Source of the DNA: Sulfolobus sp. SCGC AB-777_G06
GTDB taxonomy: Archaea; Thermoproteota; Thermoprotei_A; Sulfolobales; Sulfolobaceae
Assembly (NCBI GenBank): GCA_003086555.1
Contig: QEFN01000002.1
Location: 1-42,104 of the forward strand
Length of the DNA stretch: 42,104 bases
Direction of reading: 5' to 3'
The notes under the pieces were generated by a model. That model worked only from the letters and a program-made list of their open reading frames with translations. It made no database searches and had not been told where the DNA came from. The position numbers were made by a program, and so were the translations under genes. How positions within the stretch are numbered: position 1 is the first letter of the stretch; the number at the start of each line of letters is the position of its first letter. Shown here in pieces: positions 19,709-28,232 of the stretch.

Positions 19709-20437
19709 CTATAACTTCTGTAAAATAGAAGTTCTTTCCTCAACCGACATCTTCCTGAAAATTCCGACATCTGTAGAGGCATAGCCTATTTCTACTGTAG
19801 AGGAAGCTAATTTCTCACCAGGTTTTAATGTAGAAGCTAAAGCCCTGAGTGCTAAAAGTATCGTATCTTCTACTGATAAATCTTCTTTATAATTCTTCTC
19901 TAGATACTCAGTTGCCACAGAACCTCCTTGTCCAATTGCTACTGCATAATAAGGCATGAACTGTCCGCTAGGCTCTGTCATAAGTAATTTTGGTATTCCC
20001 CCTTTGTCAACTCCGCCAATTATCAGTGCTACACCAAATGGTCTTACTCCACCATGTTGTGTATAGGCTTGCTTTATATCAGCCACAAGTTTGGTCAAAT
20101 AGTCAATATTTATAGGCTCGTCATAAATTAACCTATGTTGTAGTGCTTGAGACCTAGCATAGTCAATTAAAATTCTGCCATCTGAAGCTAAACCGGCAAA
20201 GCTACAACCTACATGATCATCTAGCAGATAAACTTTCTCTATATTGTCAACATCTAATAATTGTGTTGCTTTCTTTTTCTCTGATAATAGTACTACTGCA
20301 GACTTTGTTTTAACTCCCAAAGTAGTCCATCCTTTTCTTACAGCTTCAAATGCATAATCTACTTGGTATAATGAGCCATCTGGAGAGAATATGGTTATGG
20401 CTCTATCATATCCCATTGCCGCTGGTCCAAATGCCAA
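19709..20437 (-). CDS. psmA: 20S proteasome subunit alpha
   Basis: 242 residues. Outer-ring subunit that gates the 20S core and docks PAN. The N-terminus with GYDRAITIFSPDGSLYQVDY is the alpha signature; the gate residues GYDR and the HbYX pocket lysine region are in their usual places. It is an alpha and not a beta subunit, since there is no propeptide and no N-terminal catalytic Thr. The start is TTG preceded by GGGAG. The C/D box sRNA lies in the 93-base space between Pop5 and this gene. No beta subunit is in this window. Confidence 0.97.
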   Translation of the reverse strand: MAFGPAAMGYDRAITIFSPDGSLYQVDYAFEAVRKGWTTLGVKTKSAVVLLSEKKKATQLLDVDNIEKVYLLDDHVGCSFAGLASDGRILIDYARSQALQHRLIYDEPINIDYLTKLVADIKQAYTQHGGVRPFGVALIIGGVDKGGIPKLLMTEPSGQFMPYYAVAIGQGGSVATEYLEKNYKEDLSVEDTILLALRALASTLKPGEKLASSTVEIGYASTDVGIFRKMSVEERTSILQKL

Positions 20438-20480
20438 TTTTTTCTCCCAATTATGAGTACATACTTTAGGTAAAAAAGTG

Positions 20481-20538
20481 TTATTCAGCTCGTCGCGTAC
20501 ACATCATTCTTACAGTCTGGGACGGCATCATCATCCAA
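20481..20538 (-). ncRNA. C/D box sRNA (2'-O-methylation guide)
   Basis: Read on the minus strand the element has C box ATGATGA (20534-20528), a 12-base guide TGCCGTCCCAGA, D' box CTGT (515-512 of 20500s; one mismatch to CTGA), a 4-base spacer, C' box ATGATGT (20507-20501), a 12-base guide GTACGCGACGAG, and D box CTGA (20488-20485), then a T6 run at about 20479-20472. The 12/4/12 spacing is the archaeal standard. Fibrillarin complexes on such RNAs methylate the base paired five positions before D or D'. Predicted targets are UCUGGGACGGCA and CUCGUCGCGUAC. The C box contains the Pop5 stop codon. Ends are approximate. Confidence 0.82.
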
Positions 20539-20950
20539 TACCTATTAGTTTCTTTGCCCTTTTTAAGCTTCCTGTAGTTCTTCTGGGGACTAGTAAAACT
20601 TCTTGCCCGTTGATGCTCTTTACGAGAGGTAGACTGGCGATAACTATTTTGTATCCAGCTCTAGTACTCGATATAACCCCGTAATTTTGGTAAGTTAATA
20701 TTACTTTTGGGTTAGATATCTCTAGCCAAGCTTTACCTCCTAATTCCTTTACAGCATTACGGATTGCCGATTCTAATTCAGCTTGTGGAAAAGGGGTAGG
20801 GATCATTTCGAATACGATATATCTTTTCACCTTAACGTTTTTACCAGCCCTCAATTTTTTGAAATATATCACCTTATACCTAATTGAATATAATGTGAGA
20901 ATGACAAGCCAGATAAATATAACGACATCAATAAGTAGCTGTCCTATCAT
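20531..20950 (-). CDS. rnp2: RNase P protein subunit Pop5 (Rnp2) with N-terminal hydrophobic helix
   Basis: 139 residues from the ATG at 20950 (the frame opens at a TTG at 20959). Pop5 pairs with Rpp30 to support the RNase P RNA in tRNA 5' processing. The Pop5 fold is seen from KRYIVFEMIPTPFPQAELES through AIRNAVKELGGKAWLEI to the C-terminal RRTTGSLKRAKKLIG. Before it comes a hydrophobic run, LLIDVVIFIWLVILTLYSIR, that looks like a membrane helix. A GTG about 15 codons before the conserved core (KVKRY) could start a shorter protein without the helix. The gene overlaps rnp3. Confidence 0.85.
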   Translation of the reverse strand: MIGQLLIDVVIFIWLVILTLYSIRYKVIYFKKLRAGKNVKVKRYIVFEMIPTPFPQAELESAIRNAVKELGGKAWLEISNPKVILTYQNYGVISSTRAGYKIVIASLPLVKSINGQEVLLVPRRTTGSLKRAKKLIGIG

Positions 20951-21488
20951 AATTACCAATTAATAATGTAGGGTTATTATAAATCCACTTTAACGCGTCG
21001 CTCTCATTAGCACCCAATGTTACTAAGAGGGAAAATTTAGATAATGGAGACCATATTTCATTAAACTTTGAAGCACACGACGAGAGAATAGGATATTCAA
21101 TCCACTTATTCCACTGGATTACTTTATAGATGACGTCTACCTCTAGGTTTTTTAACTGGATTTCAACCGGCTTCTTGGCTTGTCTTATTAAATTCAAACT
21201 ACCCTTCTTACCAATTAGTCCTATGTTTTTTCTGTCTAGTATCAAAGCTGCTACTTTGGGAGATTGTAAAGAATACTTAAAAGCCTCAAATGATAGTGGC
21301 TTTACGAACAAGATTACCCTATTATCTTTAATCTTACGTATATACTTAGCTATCTCCTCTTTAGAACTTAATTCCAAAGAAAGTCTATATCTGGAGTCGT
21401 ACTTATCCTCTGAAAGAACTTCATCGTAGCCCAGTTTTTTCGCATATTCTCTTAATTCAATTGTCTTTACGCAGGTCTCTACTAACAA
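20928..21488 (-). CDS. rnp3: RNase P protein subunit Rpp30 (Rnp3)
   Basis: 186 residues, TIM-barrel-like Rpp30, partner of Pop5 in archaeal RNase P. Family landmarks are the N-terminal [20 protein letters not shown], the strand ALILDRKNIG in the middle and the C-terminal NEIWSPLSKFSLLVTLGANESDAL. It is shorter than euryarchaeal forms. The start is TTG inside the 3' end of the COG1325 gene (32-base overlap), and its own end overlaps Pop5, so the order COG1325-Rpp30-Pop5 is tightly coupled. Confidence 0.92.
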   Translation of the reverse strand: MLVETCVKTIELREYAKKLGYDEVLSEDKYDSRYRLSLELSSKEEIAKYIRKIKDNRVILFVKPLSFEAFKYSLQSPKVAALILDRKNIGLIGKKGSLNLIRQAKKPVEIQLKNLEVDVIYKVIQWNKWIEYPILSSCASKFNEIWSPLSKFSLLVTLGANESDALKWIYNNPTLLIGNYDRTATY

Positions 21489-21903
21489 GATATTTCAGCT
21501 CTTCAACAATTTCGTCTGTATTCCTAAAGTTCTTAAAGGATATTACTAATTTTATAACATCATCCCCATCTCTTAGGAAAATCTTATTTTCCTCTATAAA
21601 TCTCTGCTTATCTATCCTTAAATGTAATTTTCCTTTGTCAGTCCTTGACTGTAAAGTAGACGCTAACAAAATTAGATCCATCTTGTCTAATGAGTTAAGA
21701 ATCTTCTCGAAAACATTTTGAGCCTCTCTTCCTTTCATTTTGTATTCTATAATTTCAATTCTATTGCCATAGTGACCTTGAACTACACTATCCTTGACTT
21801 CGGCATTGTCTAAGCTAAAAAAGGACTCTAATGAGTTAAGTATTTTATTTCTATCTTCTGTTTCATGACAAAATACAGAAATTGAAACTAAAGCTACCTT
21901 CAT
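21457..21903 (-). CDS. DUF54/COG1325 RNA-binding protein (exosome-associated prediction)
   Basis: 148 residues. Archaeal COG1325 proteins have been predicted to be RNA-binding and linked to the exosome because of gene order; no activity is proven by this sequence. Seen are an N-terminal strand [18 protein letters not shown], the helix [14 protein letters not shown], and the basic segment [19 protein letters not shown], which is the family pattern. The ATG overlaps the eL15 stop (ATGA). It stands between eL15 and Rpp30, in keeping with an RNA-processing role. Confidence 0.8.
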   Translation of the reverse strand: MKVALVSISVFCHETEDRNKILNSLESFFSLDNAEVKDSVVQGHYGNRIEIIEYKMKGREAQNVFEKILNSLDKMDLILLASTLQSRTDKGKLHLRIDKQRFIEENKIFLRDGDDVIKLVISFKNFRNTDEIVEELKYLVSRDLRKDN

Positions 21904-22550
21904 TTCCCAGGTATCTTATCGAAATTCTGTAATCTATAGTACTTTGAAGCTTCGTGTCTTTTCTTTAGTTCTCTCTCCTTCTGTTTCTTCTTCCATTTAT
22001 GTGATATCGTTCCTTTTAACCCTCTACTCTTCCTTAATCCTCTAGCTTTCTTTCCAGCACTTGTTAAACCTCTAAATACCCTCTTCCTATTAGCAGGGTC
22101 TTGTAACCACTTTAAGTTAGGATCAGCCTTAATGACTGGGTGGTTTGGATCGACCATTATTATCTCATAGTATTTGTATAAACCGTCCTCTCCGACATAA
22201 TAACTACCTAAGACCTCTAAGTTGGGGAACTTTCTTGCAGCTCTTTCTTCGGCAATCCACCTATACCCCTTAGATGGGGAGTATCCATAAACACCCATTC
22301 TTTTGGGTCTCCTGCCGCTGTTAGGTCTAGGCTTATTTAAACCTCCTCTTCTTACTCTAACTCTGACTACTACAAAACCTTGCTTAGCCTTGTAACCTAA
22401 AGCCCTCGCTCTATTTAATCTAGTCGGCTTCTCTATTCTTACAATAGCTTCATCTCTTCTCCATTCTATTAACCTTTTCCTCAGCACACTCTTTTTCCAC
22501 TCCTCTTTTTGCCATGTCGCTTCTATGTAACTATACATTGATGATGCCAT
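21900..22550 (-). CDS. rpl15e: Large ribosomal subunit protein eL15
   Basis: 216 residues from the ATG at 22550 ([13 protein letters not shown]), the standard eL15 start; the open frame also offers GTG at 22565, which would add five unusual residues. Conserved blocks [19 protein letters not shown] and [20 protein letters not shown] are seen, and the C-terminus is very basic for rRNA contact. It opens the long minus-strand cluster of RNA-processing and proteasome genes. Its promoter is the AT-rich region shared with the divergent YchF gene. Confidence 0.95.
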   Translation of the reverse strand: MASSMYSYIEATWQKEEWKKSVLRKRLIEWRRDEAIVRIEKPTRLNRARALGYKAKQGFVVVRVRVRRGGLNKPRPNSGRRPKRMGVYGYSPSKGYRWIAEERAARKFPNLEVLGSYYVGEDGLYKYYEIIMVDPNHPVIKADPNLKWLQDPANRKRVFRGLTSAGKKARGLRKSRGLKGTISHKWKKKQKERELKKRHEASKYYRLQNFDKIPGK

Positions 22551-22565
22551 AATTCTTCTACTCAC

Positions 22566-22590
22566 TTAATTAACAACTAATTAATAAACT
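22566..22590. promoter_or_regulatory. Shared AT-rich divergent promoter of eL15 and YchF
   Basis: The 25-base stretch contains TTAATTAAC and TTAATTAATAAAC, giving TATA-like boxes in both directions. On the plus strand TTAATAAA (22581-22588) is centred about 28 bases before the YchF ATG, predicting a leaderless transcript. On the minus strand TTTATTAAT is about 26 bases before a likely start point near 22562, giving eL15 a 12-base leader. Confidence 0.45.
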
Positions 22591-22612
22591 CATTTGTCCG
22601 ATAATATCTTGA

Positions 22613-23815
22613 ATGATAACTGTAGGACTGATAGGAAAAACGAACGTAGGGAAAAGTACATTTTTTGCTGCTGCAACTATGTTAGATGTAGAGATAGCTA
22701 ATAGACCTTTCGTAACTATTGAACCTAATGTGGGTGTTGCATACGTAAAACAACTCTGTGTACATAAAGAGTTTAATGTTAAATGTAACCCCAGAAATTC
22801 AATATGCATCAACGATTATCGCTTTATTCCAGTTAAACTAGTAGATGTGGCAGGATTAATTCCAGGTGCCCATGAGGGAAGAGGTTTAGGAAATAAATTC
22901 CTTGATGAGTTAAGAAAAGCTGACGTGTTAATTCATGTAGTAGATGCTAGCGGAAGTACAAATGAAGAAGGAATTCCAGTAAAACCGGGTATAAGGGATC
23001 CTGAAGAAGATATAAGTTTCATAGAAAAAGAAATTGAGGAATGGTTCTTTTCTATTATATCTAAAGATTGGCAAAAGTTTGCAAGAACTGTCGATCTCAC
23101 TAACAGAGATCCCGTGGACGAGCTTTTATCTAAGCTCTCAGGGCTATCAATTAACAAATATCACATTATAGAAACACTTAGAGGAACAAAGTTAGAAAAT
23201 CTAAAATTAATGCAATGGAGCGAAGAAGATCTCAGAAATTTCAGCAAAAAACTTAGGGAAATTTCTAAACCTATTATCATAGCAGCAATTAAGTCAGATA
23301 TACCAGAAGCAAAACAATTTATCCAAAAACTTACTAAAAAATACAAGTGGGTAATACCAACTAGTGCAGAGGCAGAATTAGCTCTAAGAAAAGCTGCTAA
23401 GAGCGGCTTGATAGAATATATTCCAGGTGAAAGAGACTTTAAGGTGCTAAAACAACTCCCTCAAAAACAGAGAGACGCATTAGATTATATAAAGAAAAAC
23501 GTTTTAGAGGAGTACGGGAGCACCGGAGTTCAGCAGGCAATAAACTCAGCTGTATTTGATGCTCTGGGAATGATAGTGGTTTATCCCGTAGAGGACGAGA
23601 AAAAGTTAACCGACCATAATGGTAACGTACTTCCGGACGCGATATTAATACGAAAAGGATCCACGCCGAAAGATTTAGCTCAAGAAATACACTCTGAGCT
23701 TGCCAAAGGTTTTCTCTATGCAATAAATGTTAGAAACAAAATGAGAGTAGGAGATGATTATAAGTTACAAAATAACGATATAATAAAAATAGTTTCATCT
23801 ACTGCTAAGCCCTGA
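22613..23815 (+). CDS. ychF: YchF/OLA1-type P-loop NTPase
   Basis: 400 residues. Obg-related NTPase that binds ribosomes; bacterial and human homologues prefer ATP. The P-loop GKTNVGKST is at residues 8-16 and the G3 region [16 protein letters not shown] at about 76-91. The G4 position reads IKSD in place of NKxD, so the guanine-specific Asn is missing, in keeping with relaxed or ATP specificity. A C-terminal TGS domain is seen ([20 protein letters not shown]). It is a single plus-strand gene whose end overlaps the convergent nucleotidylyltransferase gene by 11 bases. Confidence 0.88.
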   Translation: MITVGLIGKTNVGKSTFFAAATMLDVEIANRPFVTIEPNVGVAYVKQLCVHKEFNVKCNPRNSICINDYRFIPVKLVDVAGLIPGAHEGRGLGNKFLDELRKADVLIHVVDASGSTNEEGIPVKPGIRDPEEDISFIEKEIEEWFFSIISKDWQKFARTVDLTNRDPVDELLSKLSGLSINKYHIIETLRGTKLENLKLMQWSEEDLRNFSKKLREISKPIIIAAIKSDIPEAKQFIQKLTKKYKWVIPTSAEAELALRKAAKSGLIEYIPGERDFKVLKQLPQKQRDALDYIKKNVLEEYGSTGVQQAINSAVFDALGMIVVYPVEDEKKLTDHNGNVLPDAILIRKGSTPKDLAQEIHSELAKGFLYAINVRNKMRVGDDYKLQNNDIIKIVSSTAKP

Positions 23816-25004
23816 AAAATTCACCACGCCCTACATCTCTATTTACCACAGCCCCAGGATATATCCTAGCATAAGCTCCTATCTTAACACCGGGTAGAAT
23901 TGTAACATTTATACCCGTTCTCACGTGACCTCCTATTATAGCACCAAGTTTTTTTCGTCCGCTTCCTACTTTTTTGCCTTTGATATTAACCTTTACTTCA
24001 TCCTCATCAAACCTCAGGTTAGCGATTAGAGTACCAGCCCCAAAATTCACATCTTCAGCAATAACAGAGTCCCCTACATAACTTAAATGAGGGATTTTAC
24101 TTTCTTCCATGATTACGCTCTCCTTTATCTCCACAGCGTTTCCTACCTTATTATTTTTTACTAGAACAGTATAAGGACGTAAATAAGAGTTGGGACCGAT
24201 AACGCTTCCTTCCCCTATAAAAACTGGTCCTTCTATATATGTACCGGATTTTATTTCTACTCCGTCTCCAATGACAACCTTTCCCTTAATTTTTACATTT
24301 TCTTCTACTTTACCGAAATTTTCACTGGAAGGTAAATTGTCTAAAACCCATTTATTCACATCTAATATGTTCCACGGCTTCCCTATATCTAGCCAAAATC
24401 CTTGATATCTAATAACCTTGACTTGCGATTCTCTAGCTAGCATCGTCACGGCATCAGTAAGTTCTAGCTCACCTCTTTCGGATAAGGAAATTTTATCTAG
24501 GTAGGCAAATATGTCAGGAGAAAACTTGTAGATCCCTCCGTTGATAAGGTTAGAAGGCGGTATCTCTGGTTTTTCTATTATTTTTGATAAGTTACCGTTG
24601 TTCATTACCAGAACTCCGTAATCCTTAGGATTTTTCACCTCTACGCCAAGGATTGCGTTTTTTTCGCTTAAGAATTGCTTAAGAACACTCTTATCTCCTA
24701 TAAACACGTCACCATAAATCAAGATAAAGTCATCATTAATTACTGAAGATACAGCTTTCAGTGCAGCTCCAGTTCCTTTTCCTTCCTTCTGTTCGATTAG
24801 TGCTACACCACTTATGTTTTTTTCAAAATATTCTTTATGATTAGGACTTATTACGACCAAAACCTCATTTACGTACTTCCTTACCTGCTCTATTGTATCA
24901 AGAATTAAAGGTTTATCCAAGATAGGAATAAAAGGTTTAGGACGAGTATGAGTAATAGGTTCTAATCTTTCACCTTGACCTGCAGCTAATATTACAGCTT
25001 TCAT
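23805..25004 (-). CDS. Bifunctional sugar-1-phosphate nucleotidylyltransferase/acetyltransferase (GlmU-like)
   Basis: 399 residues, strongly similar in layout to the Sulfolobus tokodaii ST0452 enzyme. The N-terminal domain has the pyrophosphorylase motif LAAGQGERLEPITHTRPKPF and the EKPEIPPSNLINGGIY block; it makes UDP- or dTDP-sugars from sugar-1-phosphates. The C-terminal half is a left-handed beta helix with repeated hexapeptides (IKGKVVIGDGVEIKSGTYIE) ending IGAYARIYPGAVVNRDV, for N-acetylation of glucosamine- or galactosamine-1-phosphate. It supplies sugars for S-layer and lipid-linked glycans. It follows eS1 by 7 bases. Confidence 0.9.
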   Translation of the reverse strand: MKAVILAAGQGERLEPITHTRPKPFIPILDKPLILDTIEQVRKYVNEVLVVISPNHKEYFEKNISGVALIEQKEGKGTGAALKAVSSVINDDFILIYGDVFIGDKSVLKQFLSEKNAILGVEVKNPKDYGVLVMNNGNLSKIIEKPEIPPSNLINGGIYKFSPDIFAYLDKISLSERGELELTDAVTMLARESQVKVIRYQGFWLDIGKPWNILDVNKWVLDNLPSSENFGKVEENVKIKGKVVIGDGVEIKSGTYIEGPVFIGEGSVIGPNSYLRPYTVLVKNNKVGNAVEIKESVIMEESKIPHLSYVGDSVIAEDVNFGAGTLIANLRFDEDEVKVNIKGKKVGSGRKKLGAIIGGHVRTGINVTILPGVKIGAYARIYPGAVVNRDVGRGEFFRA

Positions 25005-25011
25005 AAAAATG

Positions 25012-25602
25012 TTATGATGCAGGGACTTTAATTACTTTAGTTTTCTCGACCTCTACCTTTCTAAGAGGATATATCCTCTTAGCCTCTTGAAATATATCAT
25101 TAGCTAGTTTACCAAATACAACGTCTTGTACAAATTGATCAAATGTCGATTCTGCAGCCTTCTTTGTAACAATGTCAGCCATTATCTTCCTAATAGCTGT
25201 TTTTTGTGACCTATGAGCCCTGTATGTAGTAAGAGCTAATCCCTTAACCCTAACTACATACCCGTCTTGAGTTGTTACATCTATTATTGCGTTTATTTTC
25301 GAACTTTTTCTTCTAATTAAAGACCTAATATAGTCTCTGGATAACTCGTGACCTGCGAATCTTGTTACTACTCTTTCTCCTTCATTCCCTACTATCTTAA
25401 AATATAAGTGCACATAAACCATACTAAAATCTCCGGTTAAATCATAAAGTGTTGCCTCAACTTTTCTGTTAATCGTCTGCGAGACATCGAAAGCTGGAGT
25501 ACTACCTAAGGGTACTTCCCCAAATACTTTAGGTGCTAGGATCGTAAACCACTTCTTGAGCTTCCACTTATCCTTAATCGTCGAGCTAGCTTTTGATGAC
25601 AT
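25012..25602 (-). CDS. rps3ae: Small ribosomal subunit protein eS1 (S3Ae)
   Basis: 196 residues, usual archaeal length. eS1 sits on the platform of the 30S subunit near the mRNA exit. Typical segments are KLKKWFTILAPKVFGEVPLG, RYAGHELSRDYIRSLIRRKSSKI-type text (here FAGHELSRDYIRSLIRRKS) and RAHRSQKTAIRKIMADI. The C-terminus is basic. It is preceded by 37 bases after the TrmJ-like gene and followed closely by the GlmU-like gene. Confidence 0.95.
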   Translation of the reverse strand: MSSKASSTIKDKWKLKKWFTILAPKVFGEVPLGSTPAFDVSQTINRKVEATLYDLTGDFSMVYVHLYFKIVGNEGERVVTRFAGHELSRDYIRSLIRRKSSKINAIIDVTTQDGYVVRVKGLALTTYRAHRSQKTAIRKIMADIVTKKAAESTFDQFVQDVVFGKLANDIFQEAKRIYPLRKVEVEKTKVIKVPAS

Positions 25603-25639
25603 GACTAACTTTTAATCCAACAACCTTTATAAAAAATTT

Positions 25640-26368
25640 TCACTCTACTTCATCTTCACTCTTTCCCTCAGCAATGCTAACTTTTACGTACACCTTTCGT
25701 AAAAGCCTTATAATCGTCCTTGCTTCTACCTCATCAGAGACACCTTTTAGAAGAGCTCTCTTGAGGGCAATATACATGTACTCGTCTCCTTCACTACGTT
25801 TTAACATATCTACTATTTTTTTAGAGTAATAATCTAGGAGTTTGATGGACTCACTCGAAATTCTCTCACCCTCATTTGTTTCTGCCTTTTTAACGTTTCG
25901 TAACTTGAAAACTTCATATAAAATTATACCGACTGCATGGGATAAATTCAAGACTGGGTATTCAGGATTTCCAGGTATATGTAGTAAGAAGTCTGCCTTC
26001 ATGATCTCCTCTCTTGTTAACCCTACGCTTTCTCTACCAAATATTAACCCTATTTTCTTTTTATCCTCAATAAATCTGTCCAAATTCCATGGTTTAATCG
26101 ACTTTCTCAATAAATCTCCTTCATTATCTGCTATGCTTGAGGTAGCTATCTTTATATCAAGGTCTTCAATCGCGTCATCGTAATTGGAAACTATAACAAC
26201 TTTCTTTTCTAATATCTCCCTACCTTGGGCAGAGAAATTAATTGCTTCCTGCATGTTACATTTAGGATTAATTAAATAGAATTCATCTACACTGAAATTC
26301 TTTACGAGTCTAGCTATAAAACCTACGTTATATGCTCCTTCAGGTTCCACGACAATGAGCCTTATCAT
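25640..26368 (-). CDS. TrmJ-like SPOUT tRNA/rRNA 2'-O-methyltransferase
   Basis: 242 residues. SpoU-class SPOUT enzyme; the Sulfolobus acidocaldarius TrmJ methylates tRNA at position 32. Motif 1 region MIRLIVVEPEGAYNVGFIARL includes the conserved Asn and Arg, motif 2 is GLIFGRESVGLTREEI, and motif 3 is YPVLNLSHAVGIILYEVFK, all in the family order. The last 80 residues are a helical extension. It overlaps the HemK-type gene by 29 bases, and eS1 follows, so it belongs to the same RNA-modification cluster. Whether tRNA or rRNA is the target is inferred from family only. Confidence 0.85.
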   Translation of the reverse strand: MIRLIVVEPEGAYNVGFIARLVKNFSVDEFYLINPKCNMQEAINFSAQGREILEKKVVIVSNYDDAIEDLDIKIATSSIADNEGDLLRKSIKPWNLDRFIEDKKKIGLIFGRESVGLTREEIMKADFLLHIPGNPEYPVLNLSHAVGIILYEVFKLRNVKKAETNEGERISSESIKLLDYYSKKIVDMLKRSEGDEYMYIALKRALLKGVSDEVEARTIIRLLRKVYVKVSIAEGKSEDEVE

Positions 26369-26957
26369 TAGCTACCAACTCCAATCCCATAATTGTCTCA
26401 TAACCTATTGTTATTTCCCTCTTATCTGTTATTTTATAATTTATATGTTTAATTTCTATAAGTAAATTGTCAAAATCCGATAAAGAGGAGAATACAATAT
26501 ATATTCTTTTAGCTCTAATACTATTAAGAAATCTCAGAAGGACTTCGATCCCATTCTTACCTCCAGACCAACTATACCCTATCCAAGAATTGTACTCTTC
26601 GTAAGGAAGGTAAGGTGGATTAAAAATAGCTACATCATAAGCTACATCCTTACGTAAACAAGAGAGAAGATCACAGTTAATTATATCAAATTTCTCAGGG
26701 TTCACGTTATTTAGTTTAAGGGTGCATAGAGTTGCCTCAGTTGCATAAGGATTTATATCAATAAACGTAACCTTAGCCCCTTTTCTTATTGCATAGAAAC
26801 CTAGAATGCCGCTTCCAGATCCCATGTCTAATACTTTGTCTCCTTGATTGATTTTCAAAAGATCTAGGAGTATTTCTGTATCTTCCCCTGGTTCATAAAC
26901 GTTTTCATTTATACATATTCTATACCCAGAAAATTCAATAACTCTATTACTTGACAT
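26340..26957 (-). CDS. HemK/PrmC-type N5-glutamine methyltransferase
   Basis: 205 residues. Class I SAM-dependent methylase. SAM motif I is DKVLDMGSGSGILGFYA at about residues 40-56, and the catalytic NPPY appears in AIFNPPYLPYEEY near residue 112. Short length without the N-terminal helical domain of bacterial PrmC matches archaeal and eukaryotic Mtq2-like enzymes, which methylate the Gln of the GGQ motif in release factor. It overlaps KsgA by 49 bases at its start and TrmJ at its end. Confidence 0.85.
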   Translation of the reverse strand: MSSNRVIEFSGYRICINENVYEPGEDTEILLDLLKINQGDKVLDMGSGSGILGFYAIRKGAKVTFIDINPYATEATLCTLKLNNVNPEKFDIINCDLLSCLRKDVAYDVAIFNPPYLPYEEYNSWIGYSWSGGKNGIEVLLRFLNSIRAKRIYIVFSSLSDFDNLLIEIKHINYKITDKREITIGYETIMGLELVANDKAHCRGT

Positions 26958-27568
26958 GGTTTAAAGTCCCTTATCCTCCTATCTGAAGTGACATTTAATC
27001 CACACAATTTAGCTACTGAATTGAGTTTTTTATTCTTATACGAACTAACACACTGTAGAACTTCGTCCACATACCGATTATAATCTCTAACTCTCTCGAA
27101 GATTGCTATTTGAGAATAAACTCTAGGTCTAGGTGAAAAAGCTCTCGGAGGAATTATATCTTTAGAATGGATGGTAAAATGATAGTGAAGTGTAAATGAT
27201 ATATATGCAGCCTTGTTGAAAATTTTGTCTATAAAATCTTTTTGTAATAGAAGAACTAGTCTAAATATACTAGAATTTTTAACCATTTCTCTCATAAAAT
27301 CATAAGTTATATAGTAAGGAAGTGATGAAACTACCTGACCCCTAAAAAAAGGCGAAGCTACGGCATCGGCTATTACGAGGTTATAATCCTTCAAATACTT
27401 AGTTAATGAATTATCAATTTCAACAGTTAAGTCAGGTCTTAGTAATGTAGTTAAAGCACCTTTTCCTCCTCCTACTTCGATAATAGGTCTCTTAGAAAAA
27501 TCAACGTAAGAAATTACTTTATTTATGGCTGTTAAATCTATTAAAAAATGCTGACCCTTACTGGGCAT
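26909..27568 (-). CDS. ksgA: 16S rRNA dimethyladenosine transferase (KsgA/Dim1)
   Basis: 219 residues, clearly shorter than the roughly 260-residue norm. The enzyme dimethylates two adjacent adenosines near the 3' end of 16S rRNA. Motif X is KGQHFLID (residues 4-11), motif I EVGGGKGALT (31-40), and the catalytic motif IV reads SLPY (82-85) where NLPY is usual. The PPRAFSPRPRVYS segment (about 145-157) is a family landmark. The C-terminal domain is reduced. It overlaps DUF655 by 11 bases. Confidence 0.9.
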   Translation of the reverse strand: MPSKGQHFLIDLTAINKVISYVDFSKRPIIEVGGGKGALTTLLRPDLTVEIDNSLTKYLKDYNLVIADAVASPFFRGQVVSSLPYYITYDFMREMVKNSSIFRLVLLLQKDFIDKIFNKAAYISFTLHYHFTIHSKDIIPPRAFSPRPRVYSQIAIFERVRDYNRYVDEVLQCVSSYKNKKLNSVAKLCGLNVTSDRRIRDFKPCQVIELLNFLGIEYV

Positions 27569-28199
27569 CTTTACTCAATCTTTCCAAATAGCCCAAATAC
27601 ACGAAGTGTTCTGTAGGTTTTTTCTTCTCTTCCAATGGATATACAAAGAGATAGTATTTTTCACCTCCTTGTATTTCCTTTATTACTCTTTCTACTATTA
27701 TTCCGATAACGTCCTTTATCCCGACTCTTTGTTCTATATCTCGCAAATCTTTAAAGGGTTCTTTCTTTCGTTCTTCTAAGATTGTCTTCAACGTCTTCTT
27801 CCCAATATTAGGTAATAGCTCGAGTGCGTGTAATTTTAACGTTAAAGGCTCAGCTTTATTGAAAAACTCCGTAAACAACTTGGCTTTATTTTCTACTATT
27901 AATCTCAGTACTTTCACTAGTTCATCCTTAGCAACAGACGTGAGATCCTCGTATGTGATGTGAAAGTCTATCTTCAGATAAGAGTTATCTACTAACTCTA
28001 TTCTCTGCTCCAACTGAAAGTCTTGGTGGGAATTAAGAGGAGAAGCTTCCATAAGCATGAAATAATCTTCTCCTACTAGTTGAAGTACTGGTCTGTTTTT
28101 ATGTACAGTGTGTTTGTCAAGAGGATTACCTTCCCTTAGATAGTCTAGCACGTATACTGCTTTCTCCATCCGCTCCTTAATTGGTCTTTTCCTCTGCAT
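27558..28199 (-). CDS. DUF655-family putative RNA-binding protein
   Basis: 213 residues. DUF655 proteins have an N-terminal OB-like domain and a helix-hairpin-helix region and are usually found beside ksgA and Rpo4, as here. Visible are AVYVLDYLREG near the start, VGEDYFMLMEASP, and the HhH-like LELLPNIGKKTLKTILEERK at about residues 130-149. Biochemical function is unknown; a nucleic-acid role is inferred from the HhH motif and context. A 33-base gap separates it from Rpo4. Confidence 0.85.
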   Translation of the reverse strand: MQRKRPIKERMEKAVYVLDYLREGNPLDKHTVHKNRPVLQLVGEDYFMLMEASPLNSHQDFQLEQRIELVDNSYLKIDFHITYEDLTSVAKDELVKVLRLIVENKAKLFTEFFNKAEPLTLKLHALELLPNIGKKTLKTILEERKKEPFKDLRDIEQRVGIKDVIGIIVERVIKEIQGGEKYYLFVYPLEEKKKPTEHFVYLGYLERLSKDAQ

Positions 28200-28232
28200 A
28201 CACTGTATTATATAATTTTAAAAGTAAAAACC

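Noticed and set aside
23439..23723. 94-codon minus-strand open frame
   Set aside because: It is antisense to the TGS-domain part of YchF, with no family similarity that I can see.
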